The notes: a model not told the origin generated them from the letters alone. Counted from the stretch's first letter, positions 11,644 through 23,660 are shown. The stretch: 64,000 nt of DNA from Bos javanicus (GCF_032452875.1 NC_083885.1:65889625-65953624), one strand, 5' to 3'. Made by a program: numbers and translations.

Positions 11644-12107
11644 TGAAAGGAAAATCAAAACGGAGTCTATATTGAGCAGGGCTTTCTAAAATGGTGCAGA
11701 GACTATTACGGAAGTGTGATTTACGCACCTCTTAGCCTGGATGGAATCTGATCTTTTGACGACTTGTTGTCCTAATGAAGCCACCTAGAACATCTGCCAG
11801 GAACTCAGGATGCTTATCAAACCTTTACCCTAAAGTAACTCATGATTGCCTATCTACCTTTTGGTAGATAAAAAACTCCTAATTGCTTAAGGACAAATAT
11901 TTCCTAAATTGCATCAGACTCAGTCACAGTTCTCACAAGGCAACTTGAAGAAACTCATGGCCTTCTGTCTTTGTAAGCCCCCGAGTCTCTTCTCCCGGAA
12001 CACTCTTTTGGAATTACCTGATTCTGTGTCTCCTGAATTGCAGTTCTTAAAACTCCAAATAAACTCTTTTCTTACTTGCAGCCTCCTGTGTTGTTTTTTG
12101 GTTGGCA
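11644..12107 (+). mobile_element. Class I ERV LTR
   Basis: About 464 bp running from TGAAAGG to GGCA. AATAAA lies at 12057-12062, about 45 bp before the end, followed by a T-rich U5-like tract. The flank after 12107 begins 'ttacgtggtgtcagaagcag', which could be an old primer-binding-site leader. That would make this a 5' LTR, but I cannot name the tRNA. The ends are inferred, not fixed by target duplications. Confidence 0.65.
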
Positions 12108-12369
12108 TTACGTGGTGTCAGAAGCAGGATACAGGATGCAGACCTGCATAAGCCCTTACCGACTCTAACACTGCCTTGGATTCAAGTCAGGTGCCTAGAA
12201 GACCCCGTTGAGCTTTTCATCTCCTTGGTGATCCCAGATCATGGTGGTGAGTCTTCCTGTACTTAAGCCACCTGCCTTGGTAGAAGTTCTAGTTTCAGCA
12301 AAGGGTGTCCTTTGTTGCTGACTTCTGTCCTCTAGGATTTTGTCTCTGGTTTTGTTTGAGTGGCCTCCA
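12108..12369 (+). other. Possible ERV leader sequence
   Basis: It follows directly on the LTR end and holds no open reading frame or named repeat. I infer retroviral leader only from position. Confidence 0.35.
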
Positions 12370-12682
12370 CTATTTTTAAAATATTTTACTGAAGTATAGC
12401 TGATTACAATGCCGTGTTTATTTCTTTTGTACAGCAAAGTGGCTCAGTAATACATACATTCTTTTTCACTTTCCTTTCCATTGTGGTTTGTCTGAGGATA
12501 TTCAATATAGTTCCCTGTGCTATACAGTAGTACCTCGTTTATATATCCTATATACAATAGATGGCCTCTGCTAAGCACATATTCCCAGCCCTTCCCTCTC
12601 CTCCCCCTACTCTGCCCTGGCAATCTCAGGTCTATTCTATATATTTGTGAGTCTGTTGTTATTTTATAGTGGCCCCATTCCA
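12370..12682 (-). mobile_element. L1 3'UTR fragment, antisense
   Basis: Characteristic antisense artiodactyl L1 text: 'gtacagcaaagtggctcag', 'ccctgtgctatacagtag' and 'tttgtgagtctgttgtt'. Confidence 0.8.
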
Positions 12683-12689
12683 CAGACAG

Positions 12690-13513
12690 GGAAAGTGAGG
12701 CTCCAGAACCAGCAGGCAGCCTTGCTGCTGGGACGAGGCAGAGCAGAGACCTGAACCCCTAGGCAGAAGAGTCTCAGCTGGGTAGCTATCTGTCTGCTGA
12801 AAACGCAGGTGCAGCCTCCAAGTGGGACCCACAGTAGGGATCCCAGCTACTTTGGGAAGAGCTCCCTGACTGGCCGGAGCCCCTTGGCTCCTGGAACTCT
12901 CTGCTGTCCCTGTAGCCTCCCTGTGGGCCCCACCACCTCTCTGCAGGCTCTCGACTCACAGCTGCCCCCTTGGGGGCCTCCTTCTAGGCCCGGCCCTATC
13001 TGTCCTCTAAGAGCCCCCAAGGCAGCCCCGTCATTAGCCCCCTTTTGCACTGGGAAAACGTCATGAGTGAGACTAGAGGGGCTTCTCTTGCTGTGAGCCT
13101 GGCGGAGGTGGGGTGCAGACGTCAATCCCAGGCTCACCCACTGTATCCCCCATCCCCTCTGACCTGGTTCCATCCCAAGAAACCTCTCCTCTTTGTTCCC
13201 TCGGGCCCCTCTCAGGGTCCCTCTCAGCCTCCCCTGGGGCCCTGTAGATTCTCTCCAGCTGCTGCTGGTCGCTGTGGTGATGTGCTCAGGTGGCCTAAAC
13301 AAGGCCCCACGGTCTGGGAGTTTTAAGCACCAGATTACTTCCTCACATTTCTGGAGGGTCAAAGTGTGAGATCAAGGGGTTAACCCTGGTTTTTTTGGAG
13401 GCTTGCAAATGGCTGTCCTCCTCCTCTGTCTTTATGTGGTCTTTCCTCCCACATGGTCTGAGCATCTTCCCCAGGTGTCACCCCAAACACATGACTGGCC
13501 CTTGCTGCCGCAT
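12690..13513. other. GC-rich intergenic segment
   Basis: No gene recognised. Long overlapping frames on both strands, such as 171 codons at 12847-13362 minus, reflect GC richness. 13330-13500 has faint MaLR/MLT1-like antisense wording ('tttctggagggtcaaagtg'), but not enough for a firm call. Confidence 0.45.
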
Positions 13514-13735
13514 GTGAGTCATCCCAAGGCTGTTGGTCTTCCTCCTCACGTCTCCTCGGGGTGTCTCCAATCAGTGCCCCGCTATGTGAGTCATCCCAAG
13601 GCTGTTGGTCTTCCTCCTCACGTCGCCTCGGGGTGTCTCCTCCAATCAGTGCCCCGCTATGTGAGTCATCCTAAGGCTGTTGGTCTGCCTCCTCACGTCG
13701 CCTCGGGGTGTCTCCTGCAATCAGTGCCCCGCTAC
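13514..13735. repeat. Three-copy 72/75-bp tandem repeat
   Basis: Three head-to-tail copies start at 13514 (72 bp), 13586 (75 bp) and 13661 (75 bp). Each starts 'gtgagtcatcc' and ends 'cagtgccccgcta'. Copies differ by a few substitutions and one 3-bp indel (ctcc or ctcctcc/ctcctgc). A 116-codon frame at 13403-13753 spans the array because both unit lengths are multiples of three. I see no family to support it as coding. Confidence 0.92.
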
Positions 13736-14214
13736 TCAGCTGTCACCCAGTGATCACTGTCACTGTTGTGGACCCTGGAAGAGAGGCTCAGGACTAAGAA
13801 TGTCCACTGTAACCTTCACCAGTCCCTGTCCCCATGGCACTTCTCTCACCCCCTCCAGCTGGTGAATTTAGTTCTCACCACCTTCTAGGTAAAAAGCAAA
13901 CCAGTGACTGACAATGAACATTCCTTAAGAACATCCCTGTTCCCTCGTAGGGAACTGAAGTTGACCCCCGTCCCTGAATGGACTAGATGAGGCCTGGCCC
14001 ATCTTGTACATCTCGCACCTTTCACATACAATGGGATGACAGTGCCCCACACTGTCACACTGTCCCTAGATACATGGAGGCAGGTCATATCCAGGACGTG
14101 AAATGTTTGTATCCAAGCTGTGTCATGGTGTGGTACCAAAACACAATCACACTGTTCGTGTTTCCAGATGGTCACATACAAATTATTTTATTCCACAGAT
14201 ACACACTTAAAAAG
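13736..14214. other. Unannotated intergenic segment
   Basis: No repeat, RNA gene or coding signal recognised. Confidence 0.45.
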
Positions 14215-14224
14215 ACAAGAGATT

Positions 14225-14508
14225 GAACTTCCCTGGTGGATCAGTGGTAAAGAATCTACCTGCCAATGCAGGAGACCCTGGTTTTACCCCTACTCCAAGA
14301 AATCCCACATGCTGAGGAGCAGTTAAGCCCATGTGCCGCAACTGCTGAACCCACACACCACAGCTACTGAAGCCCACATGCCCTAGAGCCCAGGCTTCGC
14401 AATAAGAGAAGTACACTGCAGTGAAGAAAAGCCCCGGTTTGGTGCAACTTGAGAAAAGTCCTCGCAGCAACGAAGACTCAGCCCAGCCAAAAATAAATAA
14501 ATAAAAAA
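14225..14508 (+). mobile_element. CHR-1-type SINE
   Basis: The head 'gaacttccctggtggatc' is followed by the 'gcaactgctgaaccc' and 'gccctagagccca' body and an A-rich AAATAAATAA tail. Target duplication acaagagatt at 14215-14224 and 14509-14518. Confidence 0.93.
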
Positions 14509-14518
14509 CAAGAGATTT

Positions 14519-15474
14519 ACTTCTTGTTGAAAATGGGGAATGAGATTTCCTTCCTCTCAGAACATTTACCTTAGAAAATTTGTAGGAACCGTCTCATCTT
14601 TTTAAAATGCATGTCTTTAAAGACTTCTAAGAAGGCCTTTTTTCATCTGGTCTTTTTTTTTTTTTTTTTCCCCAGTTTTAGGACTCAGATGTCTTTCTCA
14701 AGAACCTGGGACCTGTCTCCTCCCACTGCAGACAGGGAAATAGCTCACCAGTCAGTTCAGGTAGGAAGATAGGAGTCTCATCTTAGTGGATGCTGTGCTC
14801 CAACTTTAAAAACTACCTTCAGTTACAGAGATGAGAAGTCTGTGTTTCCTCTAGATAAAACCAGTAAACTACACAGTCACCCCATTACCAGGTAAAATTA
14901 GGACGCTGTGTGACAAACGGTATTGTCAGCTCCTCTTTCTTGAGGATTAGGGGAGTTAGATTTTTTTCCTGTCTTTACAATTTCCTAGTGGATTGCCTGT
15001 GATGCACTGTAATCCTTTAATACTTATTTTAACAATAAAATTTATTTTGTCTCTTTATTACCTTGTGGAAAAGATTTCTTGATTGGGAGAAATTTTGTTT
15101 TCATTTCCCTAACAGTCATCATCATGCACCTCTCCACAGGGATCAAACCTCATCACCCATCTCATCAGCATCTAGTGTACAGGATATATGGGGGAAGGGT
15201 GGTCAGTTCAACAGTATCAGAGACACATCTAGAATACGCCAAATTCAGATGAACTAATGACAACAAACTGTAAGAAATGAGAATTTTACAAGGTAACCCC
15301 ATGTGTTAAGAGATCTGTGAGAGACAGCTAATGAACGCTTTTGAAATATATTTTGGATTCTGATTGCAACTAATCTGAGTTAAGAAACATTTTTGAGACA
15401 ATTCAGCATTGATAAAATACTTATATTTTTATGATTATTGAGTTATAAAAATACCTTTTTAAAAAGGCAGTTCT
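14519..15474. other. Unannotated intergenic segment
   Basis: AT-rich, with a 16-base T tract near 14656. No gene or named repeat recognised. Confidence 0.45.
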
Positions 15475-16303
15475 CTGCGATCCATAAGTCTACAAGCAAT
15501 AAATGCTGGAGAGGGTGTGGAGAAAAGGGAACCCTCTTACACTGTTGGTGGGAATGCAAACTAGTACAGCCACTATGGAGAACAGTGTGGAGATTCCTTA
15601 AAAAACTGGAAATAGAACTGCCTTATGATCCAGCAATCCCACTGCTGGGCATACACACTGAGGAAACCAGAAGGGAAAGAGACACGTGTACCCCAATGTT
15701 CATCGCAGCACTGTTTATAATAGCCAGGACATGGAAGCAACCTAGATGTCCATCAGCAGATGAATGGATAAGAAAGCTATGGTACATATACACAATGGAG
15801 TATTACTCAGCCATTAAAAAGAATACATTTGAATCAGTTCTAATGAGATGGATGAAACTGGAATCTATTATACAGAGTGAAGTAAGCCAGAAAGAAAAAC
15901 ACCAATACAGTATACTAACACATATATATGGAATTTAGAAAGATGGTAACAATAACCCAGTGTACGAGACAGCAAAAGAGACACAGATGTATAGATCAGT
16001 CTTATGGACTCTGTGGGAGAGGGAGAGGGTGGGGAGATTTGGGAGAATGGCATTGAAACCTGTATAATATCATGTATGAAACGAGTCGCCAGTCCAGGTT
16101 CGATGCACGATACTGGATGCTTGGGGCTGGTGCACTGGGACGACCCAGAGGGAGGGTATGGGGAGGGAGGAGGGAGGAGGGTTCAGGATGGGGAACACAG
16201 GTATACCTGTGGCAGATTCATTTTGATATTTGGCAAAACTAATACAATATTGTAAAGTTTAAAAATAAAATAAAATTAAAAAAAATAGTTTATTAATAAA
16301 TAA
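15475..16303 (+). mobile_element. Young ruminant L1, 5'-truncated 3' end
   Basis: It carries the last part of ORF2 and the 3'UTR, ending in an A-rich tail near 16260-16300. The open frame at 15438-15938 contains the conserved L1 ORF2 C-terminal text CWRGCGEKGTLLHCWWECK and later EYYSAIKKN. The 3'UTR includes a G-rich run at 16145-16180, typical of L1 3'UTRs. Flanks 'aaaaaggcagttct' (left) and 'aaaaaagtcagttct' (right) are an approximate target duplication. It is well conserved, so young, and dead on arrival because it is truncated. Confidence 0.93.
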
Positions 16304-16359
16304 AAAAGTCAGTTCTGTAGAGATTATGCATTAAATGACGCTGTATGTGGAACTACTAC

Positions 16360-16880
16360 TGGGCCCCCCTTATCTGCAGCAGGTAACATCCCAAGACCTC
16401 CAAGTGGATGCCTGAAACCAAGCCCTACATGCACTGTTTTCCCTTATACATATGTACCTGTGATAAAGATTAATTTTAACAATAACTGTAATAAAACTTA
16501 GGGACTTCCCTGGAACCCCTAGATCCCAATGCAGGGGTGCTGGGTTTGATCCCTGGTCAGGAAACTAGATCTCAAGTGCCGCAACTAAGACCCAGCACAG
16601 CCAAATAATTATGTATTTGTTAAGTGAATGTGGTCTCTCAAAATATATACTACTGTACGCACCTCTTCTGTGACACTGTGAGATGATAGAATGCCTGTGT
16701 GGGTTACCAGACAAATGTATATTCATGTGGGAGAGATGAAGAGGGTGGTGAAAGATTGCTTATGCAGAAAGGCTTGCAATTTAAAACTCGTGAATTGTTT
16801 CATTTCTGGAATTTTCCATTTAATATTTTCAGACTTCTGTTGACCTTGGGTCTCTGAAACCCCTAAAAAGCAAGTTTGTG
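16360..16880. mobile_element. Tigger-like DNA transposon remnant
   Basis: The left part 'cccccttatctgcag' and the right part 'ctggaattttccatttaat...tctgaaacccc' match the ends of non-autonomous Tc1/mariner Tigger elements. A CHR-2 SINE was inserted later at 16501. The exact family is not assigned. Confidence 0.6.
16501..16606 (+). mobile_element. CHR-2-type SINE
   Basis: Head 'gggacttccctggaaccc', then the short CHR-2 body ending 'cccagcacagccaaataat'. It is nested in the Tigger-like element. Confidence 0.85.
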
Positions 16881-16945
16881 AATAGGTAAGAAATTGGCAA
16901 ACTAGACCGCTGGTGTAAATGGGATAGATGAAATAAGAATGGCCA

Positions 16946-17068
16946 TGAAGGCCTCCCTGGAGGCTCAGTGGTGAAGAATCCTGCTGTCAATGCAGGAGAC
17001 ACAGGTTCTAGTCTTGATCCAGAAGGATCCCACATGCCATGGAGCAAATAAGCCCATTTAAAAAAGCA
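16946..17068 (+). mobile_element. Short CHR-type SINE with target duplication
   Basis: It is internally shortened, running from 'aaggcctccctggaggctc' directly to 'gcaaataagccc' and an A-run. The 11-bp repeat aagaatggcca at 16935-16945 and 17069-17079 frames it, so the short form itself retrotransposed. Confidence 0.85.
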
Positions 17069-17651
17069 AAGAATGGCCACAAAATGATGCATGATTGGTT
17101 CATCTAGCTTCATAATAGTCTCTTTTTTTGGTATATATTTGAAAGTAGTCATAACAAAATATACAATATGTCATTGTATCATTAATTTTATATGCTGAGT
17201 AGGATAAATTTTAAAAAGCAGGAGGAAAATTGGTTTGGGGATTTTGAACATGCATCAATGCATCAAAAATTACTTATTAATAAGTGTGTCAATAATAACT
17301 TGTCAATTATACCTATACATTCAACTTTTAAAATCAAATATTAAAACTTCCAACTCCTTAATCATATTTAGTTCTATTACTGTGTTCTTGAGGTTAATTG
17401 CAGCTACACTATCTCTAAGGTGGAAATAGAATATATTGTTGGGCTCCTGGTAACTCTCCAACTCCCATCAACAGTGAAATCACACTGACAGTATTTTTTT
17501 TTTAATTGAAGTTTAGTTGATGTATATTATAGAAATTACAGGTGTATAGTAATTAACACTCTTAAGATTATACTTCATTTACTTATTACAAAATATATGC
17601 TGTATTTACCATGTACAATGTATCCTTCTAGCTTATTTTATGGGCTTATTT

Positions 17652-17828
17652 TATGGACTTTCCAGGCGGTGCAGTGGTAAAGAATCCATCTGCCAATGCA
17701 GGATTTGATCCCTGGGTCAAGAAGTTCCCCTGGAGTAGGAAATGGCAATCTGCTCCAGTATTCTTGCCTGGAAAATCCAATGGACAGGGGAGCCACAGAG
17801 TCGGACACAAATGGATGACCAAGCACAC
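17652..17828 (+). mobile_element. Bov-tA SINE in L1
   Basis: The body runs from 'ggactttccaggcggtgc' to 'cggacacaaatggatgacc'. The flanks share a diverged gctttattttnt-like duplication. Confidence 0.9.
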
Positions 17829-18659
17829 AGCTTTATTTTGTATTTAATAGTCTCTGCCTCTTTATCTGCTACCGCTAGTCCCTTCCCCACTTTTCTTACC
17901 CCTCCTCCCTCTCCCCACTGGTAACCACTAGTTTGTTCTCCATATCTGTGAATCTGCTTCTTCTTAAAACTTCATTCACTATCATTTGTTGTATTTTTTA
18001 GATCCCACGTATAAGTGGAATCATACAGTATTCGTCTTTCTCTAGTTGACTCGTTTCACTTAGTGTAAACCCTCTGAGTTCATCCGTGTGTCTCTAAATG
18101 GCAAAATTTCATCGATTTTTTTTATGACTGAGTGGAACTCCATTTTCCTTGTGAGTGTGTGAATATATATCAGTTCATCAGTTGATGGACACTTTATCTT
18201 AGTAATTATAAATAAATGTTGCTATGAACATTGCGGTGCATGTGTTTTTTCAATGTATACATCTTTTTTTCAAAGTGGTTTTTTCTGTTTTTGCACATAT
18301 ACCCAGGAGTGGAATGCTGAGTCATATAGTAGTTCTAGTATTAGTTTTTGAGGAAGCTGCATGCTTTTTCCCTCAGGGTATGCACCTGTTTGCATTCCTA
18401 ACAGCAGTGCACACAAGTCCCCTCTTCCCTACATCCTCTCCAGTGTTTGTTATTTGTGTTCTTCTGGATGGTAATCATTCTGACAGGCATGCATTTCCCT
18501 GATGATTAGTGATGTGAAACATCTTTTCTCGTGCATGTTAACCATATGCATTTCCTTTGGGGAAAAAAATGTGTATTCAATTCTCTGCCCATTTTTTATT
18601 TGGACTATTCCACTGACATTGAGTTATATAAGCTGTTTATGTTGGCTATTAACCCCTTA

Positions 18660-18863
18660 TTTTGGTGGTTCAGATGGTAAAGCATCTGCTTGCAATGTGG
18701 GATACTTGGGTTCAATCCCTGGTTTGGGAAGATCCCCTGGAGAAGGAAATGGCAACCCACTCCAGTACTCTTGCCTGGAAAATTCCATGGATGGAGGAGC
18801 CTGGTAGGTTACAGTCCATGGGATCACAAAGAGTTGGACATGATTGAACGACTACTATATATA
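18660..18863 (+). mobile_element. Bov-tA SINE in L1
   Basis: Full Bov-tA ending in a TA-rich tail. Target duplication taacccctta at 18650-18659 and 18864-18873. Confidence 0.93.
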
Positions 18864-19330
18864 TAACCCCTTAACAGTCACATCATTTGCATATATTTTT
18901 TCCATTCAGTCTTTTTTTTTTTTTGCTTTCTTTGCTGTGCAGGTGTTTTTTAATTAAGTCCGTTTGTTTTTACTTTTATTTCATTTGTTTTAGGGACAGA
19001 TCCAAAAAATATCACGATGATTTATGTCAAAGAATGTTCTGCCTATGTGTTCCTCTGGGAGTTTTATGGTTTCTGGTCTTACACTTAGGTCTTTAATGCA
19101 TTTTGAGTTTATTTTTGTATATGGCCATAGAGAATGTCCTAATTTCATTCTTTTACATGTAGCTGTCCAGTTTTTGCTGCACCATTTATTGAAGAATTTC
19201 TCCATTGTATATTCTTGTTTCTTCTGTTGTAGATTAATTAATCATAAGTACATGGATTTATTTCTGGGTTCTCTATTCTGTGTCAAAATCAGGGAGTGTG
19301 TAACTTCAGATCTTTTTAGAATAAGGTAAA

Positions 19331-20108
19331 ATTTAAGTCATAAGCACACTCATGTATTGTTTCCTTTTAAGGTTGATAGACATAATTGTATTTCATCAAA
19401 AGCAAGATTTCATCCCATTTTCAGAAGAATCATGATTATATGTACCACTGAAAAAATACACAGCCAACTAAATCATGTTACACATTCAATTAAAAACATG
19501 CTGATTTTGGAGATGTGAAAACAAATGTGTGTCTTAAAATTGATGAGATGTGATATATAAAACTGGGTTGGCCAGAATGGTCAGGAGTCAGCATTCAGGC
19601 AAGCAGAAGTGTATTCCAACAGGGCTTTCACACCGTGTCTGACACTCGTCACTGACCTGTTTGTTGTCTCTGTGCACCTGTTTTGTAGGCTGACTCCCTC
19701 CAAGGTGCTAGTTGGTGCAGCGTTAAGTCCATTTGTCTCAGCCAGAAATCTGAATATCATACGGGTTGCCTTCCCTCCTATAGCTGACTCCTGTTCCTTG
19801 ATTCTGCCTCTTCAGTTCCTGTAGCTGCCTCTTCCAAATCGCTGAGAGTCACAACAATCCCACTGGAGCAGGCCTCCGCCACCTGTTACAGGCATGTCCC
19901 AGGAGTCTCCAGACAGGACTCTGTGTCCAGACTTTACGCTTCCACTTGATTCTCTCCACGACAGCCAGCTGAAACATGTTACTGCCGGGTGGGTGCCCGA
20001 TTGTGCTCTTCACTGTCTGAGAATGATGGCCGGGCACTGGAGCCAGTTCCCTGAACTTACTTCAGTCCAAGGCATGAATGCCACAGGCTCTTTCACACCT
20101 GCCAAACA
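19331..20108. other. Unannotated intergenic segment
   Basis: No gene found. A weak likeness to old LINE2 text around 19930-20040 is not firm enough to annotate. Confidence 0.4.
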
Positions 20109-20325
20109 TTCTTCCCAGGTGGTGCTAGTGGTAAGGAACCCACCCGCCAACGCGGGAGACTTAAGAGGCGCGGGTTCAATCCCTGGGTCGGGAAGATCCC
20201 TGGAGGAGGAAATGGTAACCGACTCTAGTATTCTCGCCTGCAGAATCCCATGGACAGAGGAGCCTGGCAGGCTACAGTCTGTGGGTTCACAAAGAATCGA
20301 CACAACTGAAGCAACTTAGCAAACA
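20109..20325 (+). mobile_element. Bov-tA SINE
   Basis: Complete element from 'cttcccaggtggtgctag' to 'cgacacaactgaagcaac'. It lies at the left border of the tandem-unit array. Confidence 0.93.
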
Positions 20326-20841
20326 GGCTAAGGCTTCATCACTACCAACTGCACAGAATACAAAACCCACAGACAGACAAAATCAGGCCCACTCACCTGG
20401 CTGTAGATCGTTAATCATTTGAATGTAGCTGTTTGGTTTTTACCTCTTTATTAATGTGAGTAAAATTTTCTTATCTGGTGTGTGTTTAGCCAATATTTTT
20501 TCTTCCCACTTTGTGGCTTAACTTTTGGCCTTCAGAAGGAGGTTTTTCACCCAAGAGGATTTTGACTTTATTTTTTTAAAATAAAGTGCATTTAATTGAT
20601 TTTTCTTCTCATGTGTGAGGCCTTCTTATAACGTGTTACAAATCAGAGCTCGTGCTCTGTCTGAAAAGACCCATGGCCATGTCACTGTTTCTCTGTGGGA
20701 TCCTCTCTAATTTTCTATATAGTTGTGCACATTTTAAAGTTGGCTGAGGCCAAGATGGAGTGCCTTTTGGTGTGAGTCCCGAACTGTGTTTAGATTGGTT
20801 TTCGGACACATGTTTGCTCATTGCCCTATATTTATGGTGCC

Positions 20842-21047
20842 AGTTGTTGTTTAGTCACTAAGCCGTGTCCTACTCACTGCGACCCCATGGACTGTAGCCC
20901 ACCAGGTTCCTTAAGTCCATGGGATTTCCCAGGCAAGAATACTGAAGTGGGTTGCCATTTCCCTCTCGAGGGGATCTTCCTGACTCAGGGATAGAACCTG
21001 TGTCAGCTGCATTGACAGGTGAATTCTCTACCACTGACCACCAGGGA
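20842..21047 (-). mobile_element. Bov-tA SINE inside U1
   Basis: Reverse orientation, from 'gtttagtcactaagccg' to 'ccaccagggaag'. It falls within the unit text that in other copies reads continuously from 'gccctgtagttaggg' to 'cctgggatagtgg'. Confidence 0.92.
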
Positions 21048-21168
21048 AGTCCTGGGATATTGGCCTCGACATGTTTGAATTTCCAGAGGCTAGTGTGTTA
21101 AGCAGGACTGGCAGGAGAAACCTCAGCCTGCATTGCAGTGGGAGCAGGTGGGCCTGCATTCTCCCAGT

Positions 21169-21187
21169 TGGCCCGCAGAGGGCGACA
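21169..21187 (+). promoter_or_regulatory. CTCF-like motif in U1
   Basis: The sequence TGGCCCGCAGAGGGCGACA agrees with the CTCF core at the invariant TGGCC, C-A-G and GGGCG positions. This is a motif match by eye; binding is not shown. Confidence 0.55.
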
Positions 21188-22139
21188 ACCTGCCTCTCTT
21201 CCCAAGGCGAGACCTGTGTCTTATGCCCACAGGCTTGGTCCAGGGCACAGCTGACAGGCGTTAGGTTTCCTCACGACCAGGCAGTGCTTTGGTTTGGGAA
21301 GAATGCAGCCCTCTGTCCACTCAGAAGGTAGCTAGGTTTCCTCAGGACCTGCTGGGAGGGGACCCTGTGGGAGAAAAACTGAGGGAAAAGTAGGGGGATG
21401 CTGCCTGCTGGGGGCTGTCTGCAGGAAAAAGGGAGGAGGTCTGTCTGAAAGGAGCCAGCAGAGGAAAAGCTGAGCGAGGAAAATGCTGATCGAGTTCGTC
21501 TTGTGTGTGGTGTGGAAGGAGCTCCAAGGAGTTGAATTGGTGGGTGGATTTTTTTTACCACTGAGCCACAAAGCCCGGTATTCACTTTGAACGTAGGTGT
21601 TTGCTTTATGGTTCTTAGTACAATTTTAGTAAAACTTTCTCATCAGGTGTGTGGTGAGTAACTTTTTTACTTTTTTCCTCCCACTCTGCGGCTTAGCTCT
21701 TGGGCTTCAGAAGGTTTCTTACCCTGCAGGATTTGTGTGTGTGTATTTAATAAATTGTGTTGTTTTGTTTCCCATGTGTGAGGGCTTTTGGTGATGTGTG
21801 GTGCCAATCAGAGCTCCTGATCACCATGATGAGACACATGGCTGTGTCAGTGTTCCTCTGTGGGGTCATGTCTAATTTTTTCTGTAAGGCTGTAGATTTC
21901 ACAATTGCCTGGGGACAGTCTGGATGCCTTTTGGTATGACCCCTGAAGTGTGTGCCTAGATTGATTTGGGGCATGATTTGCTGTACATTTTCCGTCATTG
22001 CCCTGTAGTTAGGTTGCAGAAGTCCTGGGATAGTGGCCGAGACTCGTTTATTTCCAGAGTGTTGTGCCTTGAGCAGGATGGCAGGAGAGACCTCCGCCCG
22101 CTCTGCAGTGGGAGCGGGTGCGGCCTGCATTCTCCCAGT

Positions 22140-22158
22140 TGGCCCGCAGAGGGCGACA
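22140..22158 (+). promoter_or_regulatory. CTCF-like motif in U2
   Basis: Identical 19-mer to that in U1, on the same strand. Confidence 0.55.
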
Positions 22159-22231
22159 AGCTGCTTCTTCCCAGGGCGGGACCTGAGTGTTCAGGCCACA
22201 GGCTTGGTCCAGGGCGCAGCTGACAGGCATT

Positions 22232-23660
22232 CCAGTTCAGTCGCTCAGTCGTGTCCTACTCTTTGCGACCCCATGAATCAAAGCACGCCAGGCCTCCCTG
22301 TCCATCACCATCTCCCGGAGTCCACTTAAACTCACGTCCATCGAGTCGGTGATGCCATCCAGCCATCTCATCCTCTGTCGTCCCCTTCTGCCCCCAATCC
22401 CTCCCGGCATCAGAGTCTTTTCCAATGAGTCAACTCTTTGCATGAGTGGGCCAAAGTACTGGAGTTTCAGCTTTAGCATCATTCCTTCCAAAGAACACCC
22501 AGGCTGATCTCCTTTAGAATGGACTGGTTGGATCTCCTTGCAGTCCAAGGGACTCTCAAGAGTCATCTCCAACACCACAATTCAAAAGCATCAATTCTTT
22601 GGCGTCCAACTCTCACATCCATACATGACCACAGGAAAAACCATAGCCTTGACTAGACGGACCTTTGTTGACAAAGTAATGTCTCTGCTTTTGAATATGC
22701 TATCTAGATTGGTCATAACTTTCCTTCCAAGGAGTAAGCGTCTTTTAATTTCATGGCTACAGTCACCATCTGCAGTGATTTTGGAGCCCATAAACATAAA
22801 GTCAAAGCTAGTGGAGGTGATGGAATTCCAGTTGAGCTATTGCAAATCCTGAAAGATGATGCTGTGAAAGTGCTACATTCAATATGCCAGCAAATTTGGA
22901 GAATTCAGCAGTGGCCATAGGACTGGAAAAGGTCAGTTTTCATTCCAATCCCAAATAAAGGCAATGCCAAAGAATGCTCAAACTATCGCACAATTGCACT
23001 CATCTCACGCGCTAGTAATGCTCAAAATTCTCCAAGCCAGGCTTCAGCAATACGTGAACCATGAACTTCCAGATGTTCAAGCTGGTTTTAGAAAAGGCAG
23101 ACAAACCAGAGATCAAATTGCCAGCATCTGCTGGATCATGGAAAAAGCGAGATAGTTCCAGAAAAACATCTATTTCTGCTTTATTGACTATGCCAAAGCC
23201 TTTGACTGTGTGGATCACAATAAACTGTGGAAAATTCTGAAAGAGATGGGAATACCAGACCCCCTGACCTGCTTCTTGAGAAATCTGTATGCAGGTCAGG
23301 GAGCAATAGTTAGAACTGGACATGGAACAACAGACTGGTTCCAAATAGGACAAGGAGTACGTCAAGGCTGTATATTGTCACCCTGCTTATTTAACTTCTA
23401 TGCAGAGTACATCATGAGAAACGCTGGACTGGAAGAAACACAAGCTGGAATCAAGATTGCTGGGAGAAATATCAATAACCTCAGATATGCAGATGACACC
23501 ACCCTTATGGCAGAAAGTGAAGAGGAACTCAAAAGCCTCTTGATGAGAGTGAAAGAGGAGAGTAAAAAGGTTGGCTTAAAGCTCAATATTCAGAAAACGA
23601 AGATCATGGCATCTGGTCCCACCACTTTATGGGAAATAGATGGGGAAACAGTGGAAACAG
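22232..23660. mobile_element. BovB LINE insertion with 5' inversion
   Basis: An 11-bp target duplication, tgacaggcatt, at 22221-22231 and 23661-23671 frames one insertion made of two opposed parts. 22232-about 22800 is the BovB 3' coding end on the minus strand. About 22801-23660 is the reverse-transcriptase part on the plus strand, with the catalytic YADD at 23484-23495. In element order, the inverted part stops almost exactly where the 3' part begins, as expected from twin priming. The frame has stops in both halves, so it is inactive. Confidence 0.92.

Larger units (their letters stand above)
17480..19330 (-). mobile_element. Old L1, antisense, split by two Bov-tA
   Basis: A continuous antisense L1 3' half: 'attgaagtttagttgatg' at 17505, then 'gatcccacgtataagtgg' at 18001, 'gagttcatccgtgtg' at 18077, 'ttgctatgaacattgcgg' at 18218, and 'gtccagtttttgctgcacc' at 19165. 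Bov-tA insertions interrupt it at 17652 and 18660. Confidence 0.85.
20410..21574 (+). repeat. Array unit U1
   Basis: First copy of the unclassified unit. It opens with an old L1-like 5' module (20410-20840) and is interrupted by a Bov-tA. It continues from 'tgggatattggcctcgac' through 'gtggaaggagctcc', and ends with a remnant of a minus-strand CHR SINE (21541-21574) at the junction to the next copy. Confidence 0.8.

Noticed and set aside
12847..13362. 171-codon minus-strand frame
   Set aside because: GC-rich region open on both strands, with no domain or splice context.
15868..16053. Minus-strand frame over the L1 3' end
   Set aside because: Antisense of L1. No independent support.
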